Assembly: GCF_034140825.1 (NCBI RefSeq)
Contig: NC_089036.1
Span: 5,458,001 to 5,522,000 of the forward strand
Direction: 5' to 3'
DNA: 64,000 nucleotides
Source of the DNA: Oryza sativa Japonica Group
Taxonomy: Eukaryota > Streptophyta > Magnoliopsida > Poales > Poaceae
Shown: piece by piece, positions 35,698-47,147 of the stretch
Numbering within the stretch: the stretch's first letter is position 1
How the letters are laid out: every line of letters starts with the position of its first letter
The notes under the pieces: model-generated
Databases searched by the model: none
Told to the model about the DNA's origin: nothing
Seen by the model: only the letters and a program-made list of their open reading frames with translations
Made by a program: the position numbers and the translations under genes

Positions 35698-38600
35698 ATG
35701 ATTGAGCAGTTCGTCAATTTCGTCATCCGGCCGCCCCGGTACCCACATTCCGTCGCCCTTGTTTGCTTGTGGTGTGAATTTGGCATGGTTGGTACATTGG
35801 CATGTGGCCGTACGTACTGTTGTGAATTGGGAGATTTGCATGATTAATGCGAGCCTCACGTACATGCAGCTTGGGTTCCTCGATTGCTAGTAGATTAGGT
35901 AGAATCTAGGTTGTTTTGAGTTTATGTTTTATTCGAGCAAAGGGGAACCACGGGCATTATTTATTGAAACCAGTCATTAGTTCGTACAGAACCATGGAAG
36001 CAAGATGAGCATTCAAGCTACTAGGATATGCTGGAAGCGCCAAGTTCTAGCTCGAAATTCGATACATTATGCCTCCGTAATCCATGCTAGAGAAAAGAAG
36101 CAAAGAAACCAATAATGTGCTTGAAAGTAGCCCAAAGTTACTTTGACATGTTTCAGTAAAATTTCTGTAGAAAAGATACAAAGGAAACAAAAAGGTGCTT
36201 GAAACTAGCCCAAAGTTACATTGTCTGGTTTCAGTACAACTTTTGTCAATGCAATATGCTGGCTCTGAAGCCTCCACCCTGAGCAGTTTGTGAGGGAGGC
36301 TGAACCGGTCATGCTAATCTTACCAATGATTCATTTCAAAAGTTTGCATGTCAAGTGTGAGAACGAGGATTTGTACCTAAGGATAGTCATCTTGGATATG
36401 ATGGTACATTGGCCCTTGATTTTCTTTAGAGCACAGTAACCTGCTTACTGTTAACAGAAACCTGATAGGAGTACATGGGCTCTTGATGTTGTAGATCGGT
36501 ACCATGTGCCATAAAAGCTAGAGTTAGGTACAATGGAATGGTCATTGCAGTTGGCATTGTGTGGGTAGTTGTGCATGTATGGGCATGCTCTATAATGCCT
36601 ATAACATATACCATTAAGAAGTAGCTTTAGTGTGGCACGATAATCTAGCCCATGCTCACATGACAAATGTGGGCAACCTGCTGAGTGGAGGGATAACGAG
36701 AAAACTGTTAGCAGTTGACCTTCTTAGGTGTCGGATTTTTTCATTCTGGTTGCGAATATTATGGATATGTCTTTTTCAAACTTATCTTTGTTTAAGGGGA
36801 GGTGTTTTTTGCATTGAGTTTTGAATTGGAACATCTGCACATGGAAATGTTTTCTCTTCACTGCATTTCAAAGCTGAAAAATCTCATAATAGGTGTCTAA
36901 TCAAAGAATCAGAGCCATGCTGATGCAATGTATAAATAATTGAATGGACCATTGACTTAGTTTGCATGAACCTGTCAACTGACAATGGTACAGTTTATTG
37001 AAAAGAAAATTGTAGGAAATCACTGTACACGGTCCCATGGAATTTACCAGTTACTTGTCTGCAGGTCAGAGTATAATCCAGATCAGTATTTATGGGAGAC
37101 GGAGTTTATCCTTGCTGGGCGCAAGTACAAACGACTAGACTTGGAGGCAAGTAAGGGAACCAATTGTCGAGGTTTTTTTCTTTAATTCATTTACTGGGAG
37201 AAGTTTGACTGCAATTATGGACATCTTTGTTGATAGCCTTATTCTGCCTTTACCAGCTTACGAATGCAAGAGGCCTTACAATAAAATGCAGCCACTATGT
37301 TCCTGCTTTCATTCCAGAGAATACTTCTCTTCCATGTGTGATTTACTGCCATGGAAATAGGTATTTACCTTGTGTGCTCAGTGCTAGCATATTAGTCTGA
37401 GTCGTGTTTTCTTTAACATTCAGATTAGTGTATTTTGATATATTAATATGTGCTCCTAAGCCTTTGGAAACCAAATTAATATTAAGTTAGTAGCACACGT
37501 TATGAGCTAGCATTTCCTCTTAACTGATGAGATTCATCTCAAGCAATCACCGATATCTTTTGGAATCTTTAACAGGCTTTTGCTTTGACTCAATGCAGTG
37601 GATGCCGGGCAGATGCAAATGAAGCTGCTGTTATACTGCTTCCTGCAAATATCACTGTTTTTACACTTGATTTTTCCGGGTCAGGTCTATCAGGTGGAGA
37701 TTATGTAAGCCTTGGTTGGCATGAGGTATATAATCAGTATCACTTTTGTTCTTCTACATTTATATCATGGATAATTACATTATTCTGAAATTTTCTAGAA
37801 AGAGGACCTAAAATGTGTGGTGTCATACCTACGGACCACTAAGCAAGTTTCCTGTATAGGCCTTTGGGGGCGATCGATGGGTGCTGTTACAAGGTACCTT
37901 TTAGTTTGGATATACTGCATGCTCCTTTTACTTGGTGGTGGAGATTTATTTATTTCACTTCACGTGACTTGATTGATATGTTACACCAAACAGAGATCAA
38001 CATTGAACAAAATTATCTGTACTTAAGTGGCCTCTGATTCTCCCGTTTTGCTCTTTGATAATGTGCTTTAGAAGGTTTTTAGGCTTTGAGTTCATGTCAT
38101 GTATAAGATGTCTTAAATATGTGATCTTTGCGTAACGGATCCATCCCAATTCATTCGTTGTTTTGTGAACTAATGTAATACAGCCTACTCTATGGAGCAG
38201 AAGATTCCTCGATTGCTGGAATGGTATTGGATAGTGCTTTCACTAACTTATATGGCTTGATGATGGAGCTTGTGGATGTCTACAAAATCCGGGTTCCTAA
38301 ATTCACGGTATGCACATATTCTGTATAAAGTTGCTTTTGTTCCATAACAAAATGACATGGAATGCTGCAATATTGCATTGGCATAATTTGTAGGGTATCA
38401 TGGCTTATAATAGCTATGATTCTTTCTTGTTTCTTTTTGGGAAATCAGATTGTTCTATTGTGGCTTAATAGCTCAATATTTGCCCATCGAAACCATGGTT
38501 TTACTATTCAGCACTCAGTCACTTAGCTCTTAGTTGCAATTGTTATTTTTTGAGCAATTATTCAACCAGGCTAAGTTAGTAATTACTTCATCAGGTTAGG

Positions 38601-41533
38601 AGTGTAAAAGGGCTTTGAGTTATGTGATTGAACACCATTCAGTTGCTTCAACTTAAAATGCATTTATATCCCATTTTTAAGCAGAGAAACTACCTAACTT
38701 ACTGCCAATGTTATTTGATTTCTACTTTCATTGGTTTGCCTGCACCCCCATAATTACCAATTTACATAGTTTCCTTTGATGTGATGCAAGAAATAAACAT
38801 GCAAATAAAGCTCCATTCTCTTGATGGAATTGCAAACGACTACACACAACTTAAATTCATCTTCTGGTTGCAAATAACTATGATAACTTATCTGGTAGCT
38901 CTATCTTATTCTGTTATTGGATATGAATTTTAATTTTAGCACACCCTTATTAAAATTACTTCTTCCTTCGTATTCAGCTTTCACTTCTAATGTTGTGAAG
39001 CGTAGCATCGTTGTATGTTCTTACTAACATAAGCTCCTTTCTAACCTTAGTGAGCATTGCTGTATTTGCATTGTTTTAATCATTTTTTTTCTGAAATTCG
39101 TCGTTTCAGGTTAAGATGGCTGTTCAGTATATGAGAAAGATCATTCAGAAGAGAGCTAAGTTTGACATAATGGATCTTAATGTTTTACAGGTTTACTTTC
39201 TGTATCAATATCTCGCAATCATAGTATTGTAGAAGTTAACACAATGTAATCTTTTTTGTTACTGAATAAACATGTAGACGCATAAGCTCATGGAGTACCA
39301 TAAAGACTATTTCAGACTACATTTTGCAATTATTCACTGCCATTGGTTATATTTCATATTAAATAACACTATGGACATGATAAATGATATTATCAAATAC
39401 TCCCTCCATCCCAAAGTATAGTAGCAACCTAGTATACGATTAGGCTTATCCAGATTTGTAGTACTAGGTGGTGCCTAATCATGTACTAGTATTTGGGGAT
39501 GGAGGGAGTAATTAGTTTTCTGCAGAGCCTGGCTGATTATGCTGGGTGTTATATGTAATTGCCTCCATCCCAAAAAGACCTTATTGTGCATAGCAAGAAA
39601 TGAAGTCTTTCTGGGAAGGAGGTAGTAATACTTAGAAATCCTCTATTAGTGAACTGTTGATTATTGAACTTTGCGATCTGAAGTGCTCTTAGTTGCAGTA
39701 ATTTTAAATGCTTGCTCGCTCCTACAATTGTGGCTGACTTTGTGTTCTCTTGTTCTTAAACAGTTCGCTCCCAAGACGTTTATTCCTGCATTGTTTGGTC
39801 ATGCTTCAAATGACATGTTCATTCAGCCTCACCACTGTGATCGTATTCACCAGGCGTATGGGGTAATGCATAATGTAGTTTGTTTTATTAATGCCACTCA
39901 AAATCAAATAAATAATACATAAATCGCTAATTGACTGTTCCTGGCTTCCTGCTGAAGAATACATTATTATTTGTTTAAAATTAAATCATGTTTATTGTAC
40001 AGGGGGATAAAAGTATAATAAAATTTGAGGGTGATCACAACTCCCCAAGACCTCAATCATATTATGATTCAGTTTCAATGTTCTTCTATAATACTTTGCA
40101 TCCTCCTCAATTGCCTGTGAAATGCTCCAATAATCTAGGTGCTTTCAAAGTTGGCACGGTGACCAATGAGGTAAAGCTTCATAAAATACGTTACAAAACT
40201 TAATTTGGAACCACTATTGTTCTTATGAAGTACTTTGAGTGAAAACAAATATTTGCTTTTGGGTGGTCCTCCAGAGTTTCATTTTTGAGATCATTAGTGG
40301 TCTACGAGGAGCTGGAACCAATTCATGCAGTTCATCAATAGATGCATCGAAATTTCCAAATGGTGTGTTACGTTCCGCTCTTTTGCTTCCTTGTAGTTGA
40401 ATTGTATAACAAGGCGCTATTCACTAACTGTATCTCTTTATTTCAGCTACAACACCAGTAGTTGAATTGCTGTCAGAGAGTGTGAATCAGCTGTCCATTA
40501 AGAATGACAGTGACTTGGTAGGATTGCTAATGATACGTTCGTGCATGATATGCAATACCCTTTCCTGACTGTTCGATTAAATGCAGGATTTTCTTTTAGA
40601 CGAGAATCGCACCCTCTCAGAAATTGATGGTGATAGTGCTGGGTCACGCTTGCAGGTGAAGTATATAAATTGGTTAAGCAGAAATTAATCACTGTATTTT
40701 GTAGTGAAGCTCAACATTATCTCCATATGAGTAATTGAGGTCACTGTAAGAAATTGTGGCAATTGTAGCACAACTATGGTTTGCTTAGTACTTAGTAGGG
40801 TCATTGAAACCAATGGTCAGTTCCATTCATCATGATTGATTACCCGGTGGACAACAATTGTATATAATTGTCAACAGACAGGAAAAACGCTTCGATATTC
40901 CTGTACCTGTAAGTTGTGTGATGAGTGATGACAATATGTCTGCTTTTCTTATAGGACAAATCAAGTGGGCACAATGAGGAATCCTGCTCATGTACAAGCT
41001 CTAACAGAGAAAGTTGGGGTAGATGTTCCTCTTTAGGGGGAGCTAGTGACGACTCATTCCCTGGCGATATTAGTGATAAGCAAGAGGTAAGTTGCCTCTC
41101 TTACTTCCCTTTCAGTTTAGTTGTGTGTACTAAAAATACTATGAAAGCAGGCACATTGGATGTGAGGTAATTATGATAAATATTTTGCATGATATTTAGA
41201 TTAATACTGTTATATAGCTTAAGTTGATTAGCTTAGTGTTACTAATCGTTTATTTGGGTTTCTCTCAAATAAGTTCAATATTTTTTCTCATTATAAAATC
41301 TCAGATACAGTAAATGTGTCTTGTAGAATATGACTGTAAAGGCTCTGGCAACACCGCTAAGACAGAAAGACAGCAAATCGACAACCCCAAAAACAAAGGA
41401 GAAGAAGAAGTCACTATGGAAGAAGCTTAACCGTGAGAGGGCAGGGGTGGGTGATAGTCTATCGCAACGTTTGAAGATGTGCCTCAGTCATTCTTCTCGT
41501 CACAAGAGAGTCAAATCATCTGGGATAGTGTAA
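35698..41533 (+). CDS. Alpha/beta hydrolase (serine hydrolase, ABHD17/bem46-like)
   Basis: Fourteen exons: 35698-35738, 37065-37146, 37257-37360, 37599-37725, 37799-37893, 38184-38307, 39110-39190, 39764-39862, 40003-40170, 40275-40362, 40447-40517, 40587-40655, 40955-41086 and 41327-41533; phases agree and give 495 residues. The catalytic domain (about 1-290) has the oxyanion motif CHGN (72-75), the nucleophile elbow GRSMG with Ser144, Asp235 in HASNDMF and His263 in EGDHNSP, so a serine hydrolase triad is complete. The C-terminal 200 residues are serine- and lysine-rich and probably disordered. The first residues, MIEQFVNFVIRPPR, are typical of a plant group of uncharacterised hydrolases. 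The substrate is unknown. Intron 2 has a GC-AG donor (GAG|GCAAGT), required to keep frame. Intron 7 carries two MITEs. Part of exon 13 and intron 13 is duplicated at about 50.5 kb. Confidence 0.93.
39400..39508. mobile_element. Stowaway MITE in hydrolase intron 7
   Basis: 109 bp from CTCCCTCCATCCCAAAGTAT to the inverse end ATTTGGGGATGGAGGGAG, with TA on both sides (39398-39399, 39509-39510). Confidence 0.88.
39560..39627. mobile_element. Short Stowaway-like remnant in hydrolase intron 7
   Basis: GCCTCCATCCCAAAAAGAC pairs inversely with TCTTTCTGGGAAGGAGGTAG; a short, worn or internally deleted copy 50 bases from the previous element. Confidence 0.6.
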
Positions 41534-42000
41534 CAACTTATTAGCCTTGACAAAGTCCATCTCAACGAATCACTGACACTGATCAGTTCCGTGAACACCG
41601 AATCGCCTTGATTTGATTCTGACTTACCTGCTGGCACTACCAGTGCCAGATTGTAACTTGTAACACTGGTGAGTACATACTCGATTGCCATGGCTCGTGT
41701 CAAGCTTCGCAGGAGCCCATGAGATTGAGCGACACGCCCTTGTATTTGCTGTCTCCTGTAATTGCGATCTCTGGCTCGCTGTTTATTTTCCTTTTACCAC
41801 TTGAATGCTGTAAATTACAATGCTGTAGTGCAAGAGTGCGACTGCAGCTTGTTGGTGAGATGAAAGGGATGTCGTGCGTCGTTTTTTTTACTGTGTCCTG
41901 TTCATATTTATTTAATCATTCTGCTATTTAACTTTACTGGAAGGGACGGATAAATTGGATCGGAGGCATAACAATTGTTGAGCTCTTGAAACTTTATACC
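41534..42000 (+). other. Hydrolase 3' untranslated region and flank
   Basis: Moderate GC content up to about 41930 fits a 3' untranslated region. No further gene seen. Confidence 0.45.
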
Positions 42001-42260
42001 CAAAAATTGTAAAAACTCTACCCAATTTTTAAAACATTCAACTTAAAATTTGAAGCTTTCAACTTAAATTTTAAAAATTTATATTAAACAACTCTACCTT
42101 GAGTTTAAAATTTTTAATTCAAAATTAAAAACTTTTAGTTCGAACTTTGAAACTTTCTATTGTAAATTAAGAAAACTTCACCTAAATTTTAGAACTTTCT
42201 ACTATAAATTTTAAATTACACCCCAAATATAAAACTTTGTATTTGAATATTTAGATTTAT
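42000..42260. repeat. Degenerate AT-rich tandem-like repeat
   Basis: Variants of AACTTTCAACTTAAATTTTA recur about every 25-35 bases, each with ACTTT and an AAATTTTAAA core. The unit is too worn to define exactly. Confidence 0.55.
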
Positions 42261-42600
42261 TATTGATTGTATCAGAAAACATTTATGGTCTAAGAAAGGA
42301 AATAAAGCATCACAAAACGCTGTTTATATGGGCAAAAAGCACTCGTGGGTTCGCAGCCCGAAAATGAAACGGGAAAGGTTGTTATAAAAAAAAAGGGAAG
42401 ATTTTTTTTTTCGTTTCCCACTCGAGACAAGTTTGTGGAAACTCCAGCTGAGAGAGAAAAATGAAAAGAAAGAAAAGAGAAAAAAGAAAAGAAAGAAAAA
42501 AAAGAAAACCAAATTGTCCCTCTCCCTTTCGCTTCTATGTCGTGCTGATGTCCTGCCACTAGGTTGCTACTTGACGCCTGAATTCTTCGCTCCATCTTTA

Positions 42601-42748
42601 TCGTGTTTAGTTCCAAACTTTTTTTTTTTAAATTTCTAACTTTTCCATCACATGAAAACTTTCCTACACACATAAACTTACAACTTTTCCATCACATCGT
42701 TTCAATTTCAACCAAACTTCCAATTTTAGCGTGAACTAAACACAACCC
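42601..42748. mobile_element. Tourist-like MITE (GTGTTTAGTTCC family)
   Basis: Starts TCGTGTTTAGTTCC and ends with the inverse of GGGTTGTGTTTAGTTCACG; TTA stands on both sides (42598-42600, 42749-42751). Related in ends and interior to the element at 49229-49375. Confidence 0.8.
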
Positions 42749-42751
42749 TTA

Positions 42752-43257
42752 TCACTGTTCATCCTTCTTCACTGCCGCAAGCATTTTTCCAACGCTTCTC
42801 ACCTTACGCTGCCCACTGGCCAAGCGGCCACTGCCTGGGCTTGAAGCATTCTCTTTCCTCTACCTCCAAGCCGCGGGATCTAAGGGCTTTACCCATGCCC
42901 ACAATTGATTCATAGGTATTCAAACTTCTAAATTTAACTCCAGAAATTAGGTTTGGACTGGAGTTGTAGAGTAGTCTAAACCCAGCTTCACATCTCTAGT
43001 TCATTTTATAAGAGCGTTTAGGTGGAGCTGAAATCGTTTGGTTGGACTCCAACATCAGGAGAGATGGAGTTGCATATGGAGTCATGCCAAACAGGTCTTT
43101 TATTGTACATGTAGTGTAGAAGGAAAATTCAGTACAAGGAAATTTCCCTATGTAGTGTAGAAAGCATGAGAAATGAACATTGGCACATGGCACATATATA
43201 CATTTGCACAAGTTATGAAGGACCAAAATGTGAAACAGAAGTGTTGGTGGGTCTTGC
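42752..43257. other. Intergenic DNA 3' of the first paralogue
   Basis: No gene seen. The last 250 bases are probably the 3' untranslated region of the minus-strand gene ending at 43258. Confidence 0.35.
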
Positions 43258-44400
43258 TTATATGGATAAAGCAAAGGCGATGGGTGGAGAGGAGAACCCA
43301 TGGGAACTGAAAATCTTCAAGGCCTTGTCCCGTTTGCAGCGGACTACAATGTCCATATCAGTCTTCTCCCCCTCCACTATTTTATAGGTGGTGAGATTTA
43401 AATACATCTTCCTTGGATAGAATTCGTGTATATCTTTATCATAAGACATGTGGTGTTCGCGGTCATCAAGCCTGAATGTAATGCAAGAAAAGCTCCCCTC
43501 GTCCTCCATGGAAGCCAAGCATAGCGCTTCCCCTACACCAACCTCCTCACGTGCCTCGGTTTTCACCGGGAACTCGGTGACGGATAGCTTGAGATGAGGA
43601 GCGGATGAGACTAGACGGATGCCTACTAGTGGCGTCGCGGAGCCGAAGAACGGCAGGCCGTAGTCGTACAGCTTGTGCCACCGGTGAGTGCCGGTGTCAA
43701 ATGCATAGGTTGTCATCTTGCCCATATTATTCACGGACACGAGCAGATAGGGGAGAAATAGCACGTAGGAGGTGACGAGGATGAGGGGCGGGGCGAGGTA
43801 CCCAGCCGGGGAGAGCACACAAGGGAAGCATATGGGATCCGGCAAGGCCTCCCACGAGCACCCATCGAGCGTGTGGCGGCCGTCCGCCGTTGCCACCACC
43901 GTGGCCCGGGACAGGTCGAGCACCTCGAACCACGGCTCGAAGTATTGGGGGCGGCTCGAGAGGACGTAGATCCTGTCCCCGACGGCCGCCGCGACGGGCG
44001 ACAGCTTCGCGGACAGCAGCTTCGGCCCGGTGATGACCCTCCTTGTCTCGGTGTCGAAGAGGACGGTGCCGCCGGGGTTTCCCCCGACGGAGACGATCCA
44101 CCTTGAGCGCACGGAGACGACGGTCTTGCAGGCCACGTCCGTCGGTAGATGAGCGAAGCGGTGGAGGACTTGTTTTGTCACCGGCGACGACGGCGAGGAG
44201 GAGGAGGAAGAGTCGTCTTCCACCTTGTACAGGCGGTAGTAGGAGTGGGAATACCAGTCCCGACGGCATACTGCAATGTACGCCGCTGGCAATGGATCCC
44301 GCACCGTCATCAGGTGGGAGTCGTCCAACAACGGCTCGGCCTCCAGCAGATCGGTCCCGTCCCGGCGGTGGTGGCGGCGGTGGCGGCGGCGGCGCCCCAT
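43258..44400 (-). CDS. Beta-propeller-like protein of an unassigned grass family (copy A)
   Basis: An intronless gene of 380 residues from the start MGRRRRHRRHHRRDG; a longer start at 44472 adds 24 residues of low complexity. After the basic N-terminus come repeated strand-like blocks: AAYIAVCRRDWY, CKTVVSVRSRWIVSVGG with TVLFDTETRRVITGPKLLSA, VAAAVGDRIYVLSSRP, WFEVLDLSRATVV, TTYAFDTGTHRWHKLYDYGLPF and CITFRLDD. They resemble Kelch or F-box-associated propeller blades, and families of this look are greatly expanded in grasses. No F-box is seen at the N-terminus. The function is unknown. It stands head-to-head with a paralogue at 45033-46201. Confidence 0.8.
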   Translation of the reverse strand: MGRRRRHRRHHRRDGTDLLEAEPLLDDSHLMTVRDPLPAAYIAVCRRDWYSHSYYRLYKVEDDSSSSSSPSSPVTKQVLHRFAHLPTDVACKTVVSVRSRWIVSVGGNPGGTVLFDTETRRVITGPKLLSAKLSPVAAAVGDRIYVLSSRPQYFEPWFEVLDLSRATVVATADGRHTLDGCSWEALPDPICFPCVLSPAGYLAPPLILVTSYVLFLPYLLVSVNNMGKMTTYAFDTGTHRWHKLYDYGLPFFGSATPLVGIRLVSSAPHLKLSVTEFPVKTEAREEVGVGEALCLASMEDEGSFSCITFRLDDREHHMSYDKDIHEFYPRKMYLNLTTYKIVEGEKTDMDIVVRCKRDKALKIFSSHGFSSPPIAFALSI

Positions 44401-45032
44401 CCCGGAGGAGGAGATTGAACAATTGGGGATTCGATCGGGGGTGAGTTTAGGAGGCAAAGTGGATAGATTCAATTTAGGGTACCCTTCAATTTATTATAGG
44501 CCAGCCAACCAAGTCCCTGTCCGGCTGTCCTCAACCAACTCGGCCCACAGGCCCGCCTCACATGTGCAATCGGAAAAGGCCTGATATTTGCCTTAACGAT
44601 TTCGATTTTGCTAAAGATTTCTCGTGAGATATCACTCGAATTTTCGACGGTTCGATATGCTCTGAGATCCGTGCGTTTTCATGGGCCAGCTGACCCTTCG
44701 CACATGGGCTAAAGCTGTGATGTTAAAATTGAAAGATTTAAATTATGAATTTGCTAGTCCCAACGGGTAATACGGATGAAGTACTCCAGAAAACAAAAGA
44801 AGGGATACGAATCAGATTCCAACAAGAAATGCGAATCAGATTCGGATCAGTCGATTGTGAGTTTAAAAACCAACAACTCAGGTTCTTACTCTTGTGTTGG
44901 GCTGTTATTGGGCTGTGTCCGTAAGATTACCCAACAGGCCCCCCTACGTAGTGCATCCGTCGCCGCTTTTTTTTTTTTTTGACCTTTTCCTTTTCTTCCA
45001 CAACAAGAACCCATCGAAAGCAAACGACGAAG
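44401..45032. promoter_or_regulatory. Shared promoter region of the divergent paralogues
   Basis: About 630 bases separate the two start codons, so both genes must be driven from here. Site II-like motifs occur (CGGCCCACAGGCCC near 44541, CATGGGCCAG near 44679, CATGGGCT near 44704, GTTGGGCT near 44897). A T-run stands at 44967-44980. No clear TATA box for either side. Confidence 0.5.
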
Positions 45033-46201
45033 ATGGCGACCAAGCGACGCCTCCCCTTCCCCAACCCAACGAAAGCAAGCCCTAGATCGATCTTGGAGAC
45101 GAAGACGGCGACCAAGCGGCGTCGAGACGAATCCGCAGAGAATCGGAAGGCGGTTTACCTCGTGGCGGAGCTGTCGACAAATGAGCCATCCCACTCCGTC
45201 TTCATGGTCGATGCTGCCGCTGCCGCTGCCGTTGCCGGCGGCGGCGGCGAGGTGCGGCGTGCTCACCCCCTCTCGGGGTCGGGGCTGACCGGTGCGAAGC
45301 ACGGCATGTCCTTCGTCGCCGTGAGGTCGGAGCACGGGTCCTGGATTCTGGGCGCCGGTGGGCGAGGAGGGTGCACCGTGATCTACGATCCGATCACCAT
45401 GGAGGAGTTCCGGGGGCCGCACCTCCACTGGCCCAAGCAGGCGTGGTGTACGCCATCTCACGGCGCCCCAGGGTGCGCCTCGCGACGAGGCTCGACTACC
45501 TGCCGTGGGTCGAGTCCCTCAGCTTCAACATGGGCGTGCCGCGCCTCGACCGCATGGATTCCCCCTACTGGAAGTCCCTGCCGCCGCCGCCATTGTTCCC
45601 TTGCCTCCTGCGCCCGTCGGAGTACCGCAATCCGCCCGACTACTGCGTCTCGTCCTTCGCGGTCGTTGGCTCCCACATCTTGCTGTCCATGGAGCAACTG
45701 CCAGGAGAAGAGCAGAGAGGAACCTACGGCTTCCATGTGGTGGACAAGGCGTGGGAGAAGGTCCACGATTGCAACCTGCCATTTGTTGGCCAGGCCGTGT
45801 CCATTGGTGGCAGCCTCTTCGCCGCCGCCATGCCCAACAATGGCGGCGGCGGCGCTTCTGTGTTCCACATGTCCATCATCAAGGTCTCCTCCTCATCATC
45901 ACCTGCAAGCTGGCAGCTATTGGTCCAAGAGTTTCCAGTGGCATCGTTGGGAAGGATGATTCCTCAGCCACGGATCTTCTCTCCCTTGGGAGAGGGCAGC
46001 TTCTGTTCTGTCGGGTGGCTGGCTTCCTCTGGTCGAAGCCATGGATGCCAGATTAAGGAGTACCAGATAGAGGGCGCCGAGTCAAAGAAAGATTTGCAAG
46101 CCACAGTACAGGTGAAGCACCAGGACCAGACATACCAATTCAAGGGCCAATCTCGATTTCTGGATACACATATGCCTATTGTTGCTGCACTGTCCATGTA
46201 A
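45033..46201 (+). pseudogene. Frame-broken paralogue of the 43258-44400 gene (copy B)
   Basis: The start codon at 45033 opens MATKRRLPFPNPTKA and the frame runs through SWILGAGGRGGCTVIYDPIT to GPHLHWPKQA near 45445. It then continues sensibly only in another frame (VVYAISRRPRVRLATRLDYL to the stop at 46201, ending HMPIVAALSM). The two frames differ by one missing (or two extra) bases near 45430-45450, and no plausible intron fits. The blocks match copy A in order: CTVIYDPITMEEFRGP with TVLFDTETRRVITGP, VVYAISRRP with IYVLSSRP, and YGFHVVDKAWEKVHDCNLPF with YAFDTGTHRWHKLYDYGLPF. Both halves keep good codon use, so the break is recent or a sequencing error. The first frame alone would give 308 residues. 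Confidence 0.7.
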
Positions 46202-46617
46202 ACCATCTGGGGCTCTCTTGCTGTGCTTCTCCTTGTTTTCATACAGCATTACAAAATTATTTGGAGCACTTGAGACAAGTGGTCGTCGCGGGCGATGGCG
46301 CGGACGGCCGCGGCGGCTGCGGGTGACGGCGTAGGCCGCGGACGGCGGTGGTGGTTGGTGCGACGACGTCGGCGCCGGGTGCTATGCGAGAGACGGAGAG
46401 AGAATAGCCGAAAGGAGATGGGAGGAGTATGTGCGTGGGGTCCACAGTTGGCCAGTCATTTTTGGCTAGCCAAATTTGGCTAGTGAAGGGAGGGTTTTGG
46501 CCAGCCAGATGGCTTAGCCATCCGGTTAGAGAGGTTGTTGGAGGGTATTTTTTTTGCTGGAATAGCTAAAATTTAGCTTAGAGAGTCATTTGGAGAGGTT
46601 GTTGGAGATGCTCTTAG
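46202..46617. other. 3' flank of copy B with a possible MITE piece
   Basis: A GC-rich island (46280-46400) is followed by 46440-46617, where GAGAGGTTGTTGGAG occurs twice (near 46528 and 46593), a motif pattern frequent in grass MITEs. Ends not resolved. Confidence 0.4.
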
Positions 46618-46823
46618 GCAAAATCAATTGTTTTGTTTGAGAAAGCTTATAAGTGTTCTTTTGCTCAGTCTCAACTTGAACATTCGGGCCACATTATGTC
46701 TGATCAGGGTGTGAGTACTGGTCCTGATAAAACTGTTGTGATGCTTGCCTAGACTATATTCCCACTAATCACACTGAGCTAAGAGGATTTCTAGGCCTCA
46801 CAGGGTGCTATAGAAAGTTTGTA

Positions 46824-47147
46824 CTCCCTCCGTCCCATAAAAATTGCATTTCTAGCTCTAAGGCTTTGTCCCATAAAAATTGTATTTCTAGCCATGTGGG
46901 GCCCAACCAATTGATTCATCTATATAAGTTTCCTTCCATCCCACGTAATTTGGGCTGCTAATGCTTGTAATTTTATTAAGTATGCTAATTATATGGGTTA
47001 ATTCTCTCAAACTTCCTTTTAATCATTTGTACATATGGAATATATGCATGCAGTGGATTCATTAAATAAGGTTATTGTGGTCATTTTCTAATCCTACTAT
47101 TTTGTCCTAAATTAGCTAGAAATACAATTTTTATGGGACGGAGGTAG
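46824..47147. mobile_element. Stowaway MITE inserted in the gypsy fossil
   Basis: Left end CTCCCTCCGTCCCATAAAAA, right end its inverse (TTTTTATGGGACGGAGGTAG), TA on both sides (46822-46823, 47148-47149). The first arm is partly repeated (CCCATAAAAATTG at about 46836 and 46870). Confidence 0.88.

Noticed and set aside
35149-35865. 238-codon minus-strand frame and two plus-strand frames over the hydrolase leader
   Set aside because: They cover a CT-rich and GC-rich 5' leader and are low in complexity.
44979-45959. 326-codon frame starting at 44979 taken as the complete copy B protein
   Set aside because: Family resemblance stops near 45445 and continues in another frame; the remaining part of this frame is serine/arginine-rich shadow.
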